Source: Flavobacterium sp.
GTDB lineage: Bacteria; Bacteroidota; Bacteroidia; Flavobacteriales; Flavobacteriaceae
Reading direction: 5' to 3'
Assembly: GCF_027484945.1 (NCBI RefSeq)
Contig: NZ_JAIXRZ010000053.1
Span: 1 to 33,378 of the forward strand
Length of the DNA stretch: 33,378 nt
The notes under the pieces are model-generated. The model was not told the DNA's origin and made no database searches. It was given only the letters and a program-made list of their open reading frames with translations. This document shows positions 32,218-33,378 of this stretch, one piece after another. A program made the translations under genes and the position numbers. Position 1 is the first letter of the stretch. Each line of letters starts with the position of its first letter.

Positions 32218-33378
32218 ATGACCTTTCACGATCAAATACTCGAGGGAATTCCTGAGGTTCTTCCACAATTCAAACCCTATGAACCGGAAATAAACCACGC
32301 ACCAAAACGAAAAGAAATTCTTACAGCGGAAGAAAAAAAGCTGGCATTAAAGAATGCCTTACGCTATTTCAAGTCGGAACAACATGCCGAACTCATCCCT
32401 GAGTTTAAACACGAACTCGACACTTACGGCCGTATTTACATGTACCGCCTACGTCCCGACTACCGTATGTATTCGCGACCTATTTCAACATATCCTGGTA
32501 AAAGCGATCAAGCTAAAGCCATTATGCTTATGATTCAAAACAATTTGGATTATGCCGTTGCGCAACATCCGCATGAATTGATTACGTATGGAGGAAATGG
32601 GGGTGTATTTCAAAATTGGGCGCAATACCGCTTAACTATGAAGTACTTGGCCGAAATGACCGACGAGCAAACATTGGTTATGTATTCTGGACATCCTATG
32701 GGATTATTTCCCTCCCACAAAGAGGCTCCTCGCGTTGTAGTTACAAACGGCATGATGATTCCCAACTATTCCAAACCGGATGATTGGGAAAAATTCAACG
32801 CATTAGGAGTAACCCAATACGGACAAATGACCGCAGGAAGTTATATGTATATTGGCCCACAAGGCATCGTTCATGGCACAACAATTACCGTTTTGAATGG
32901 TTTTAGAAAAATAAAGAAAACCCCAAGTGGCAACTTATTTGTAACTTCTGGATTAGGGGGCATGAGTGGTGCACAACCCAAAGCGGGTACCATTGCAGGA
33001 TGTATTACGGTATGCGCTGAAGTAAATCCTAAAATCACTCGTATTCGACACGAACAAGGGTGGATTCATGAAATTATTGAAAACATTAATGATCTCGTCA
33101 CCCGCGTGCGCAAAGCCCAAGAAACGAAAGAAGTCGTATCCATCGCTTACCTTGGAAATATTGTCGACGTTTGGGAACGCTTTGACCAAGAAAATATCCA
33201 CATTGATTTGGGTTCAGATCAAACTTCACTCCACAACCCATGGGCTGGCGGTTATTATCCGATGGGTTATAGCTTTGAAGAATCCAATAATTTAATGGCA
33301 CAACAACCCGAGAAATTTCGGGAAGAAGTCCAAAAAACCTTACGCCGTCATGCCGCAGCGATCAACAAGCATACTGCA
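32218..33378 (+). CDS. hutU: Urocanate hydratase, N-terminal part (runs off the window)
   Basis: An open frame of 387 codons with no stop before the window end. The sequence matches urocanase: YGGNGGVFQNWAQYRLTMKY (124-143), LVMYSGHPMGLFPSHKEAPR (153-172), GVTQYGQMTAGSYMYIGPQG (197-216) and the NAD-binding FVTSGLGGMSGAQPKAG (241-257). Urocanase converts urocanate to imidazolone propionate with tightly bound NAD+, the second step of histidine degradation. It has about 90 residues before the usual urocanase core, so it is the longer form I associate with Bacteroidetes. It is translationally close to the DUF5522 gene, with six bases between stop and start. Confidence 0.95.
   Translation, partial: MTFHDQILEGIPEVLPQFKPYEPEINHAPKRKEILTAEEKKLALKNALRYFKSEQHAELIPEFKHELDTYGRIYMYRLRPDYRMYSRPISTYPGKSDQAKAIMLMIQNNLDYAVAQHPHELITYGGNGGVFQNWAQYRLTMKYLAEMTDEQTLVMYSGHPMGLFPSHKEAPRVVVTNGMMIPNYSKPDDWEKFNALGVTQYGQMTAGSYMYIGPQGIVHGTTITVLNGFRKIKKTPSGNLFVTSGLGGMSGAQPKAGTIAGCITVCAEVNPKITRIRHEQGWIHEIIENINDLVTRVRKAQETKEVVSIAYLGNIVDVWERFDQENIHIDLGSDQTSLHNPWAGGYYPMGYSFEESNNLMAQQPEKFREEVQKTLRRHAAAINKHTA

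Overview
The window reads as chromosomal DNA of a Flavobacteriaceae member, most likely Flavobacterium or a close relative. The grounds are AT-rich intergenic DNA, SusC/SusD proteins, type IX secretion (T9SS) C-terminal sorting domains, a PNGase F-like protein, DUF2851 and DUF5522 proteins, and repeated promoters of the Bacteroidetes type (TTG, about 18-22 bases, TAnnTTTG). Almost no gene has a Shine-Dalgarno sequence; rpsU is the striking exception.

Layout. 1-2400 is a translation block read on the minus strand: rpsU, xerC, hpf, tRNA-Thr(TGT), tRNA-Tyr(GTA), a spacer with 36-base tandem repeats, tRNA-Thr(GGT), and the first codons of tuf. 2568-6159 is a minus-strand run: DUF2851, a PspC-domain protein, a helix-hairpin-helix protein and an acyl-CoA dehydrogenase. 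6251-7903 is a plus-strand secreted PNGase F-like protein. 7936-18107, all minus, holds a TonB-dependent uptake pair (susC, susD), a T9SS-secreted subtilisin-like protease, a putative porin and a cystathionine beta-synthase-like enzyme. 18305-21449 holds rnhB, lipB (convergent, sharing 4 bases with rnhB) and lysS. 21517-22884 holds three small secreted helical proteins that look Spy/CpxP-like. 22931-26055 (minus) is a tight run: PLP enzyme, LysM glucosaminidase lipoprotein, hemL. 26082-31797 has two divergent T9SS surface proteins that share a domain but carry different sorting signals. 32008 to the end is a DUF5522 protein followed by a long-form urocanate hydratase that runs off the window.

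How they fit together. Much of the window is housekeeping (translation, lipoate, haem, tRNA charging, histidine breakdown). The rest is cell-surface biology: secreted protease and glycosidase, TonB-dependent import, porin and adhesin-like T9SS cargo, which suits a polymer-degrading bacterium. I see no phage, IS element, CRISPR array or defence system. The best leads are regulatory and architectural: the rpsU leader with an extended perfect Shine-Dalgarno, promoters overlapping the terminator of the preceding gene, a probably leaderless DUF5522-hutU transcript, the repeats in the tRNA spacer, the Spy-like trio and the T9SS pair.
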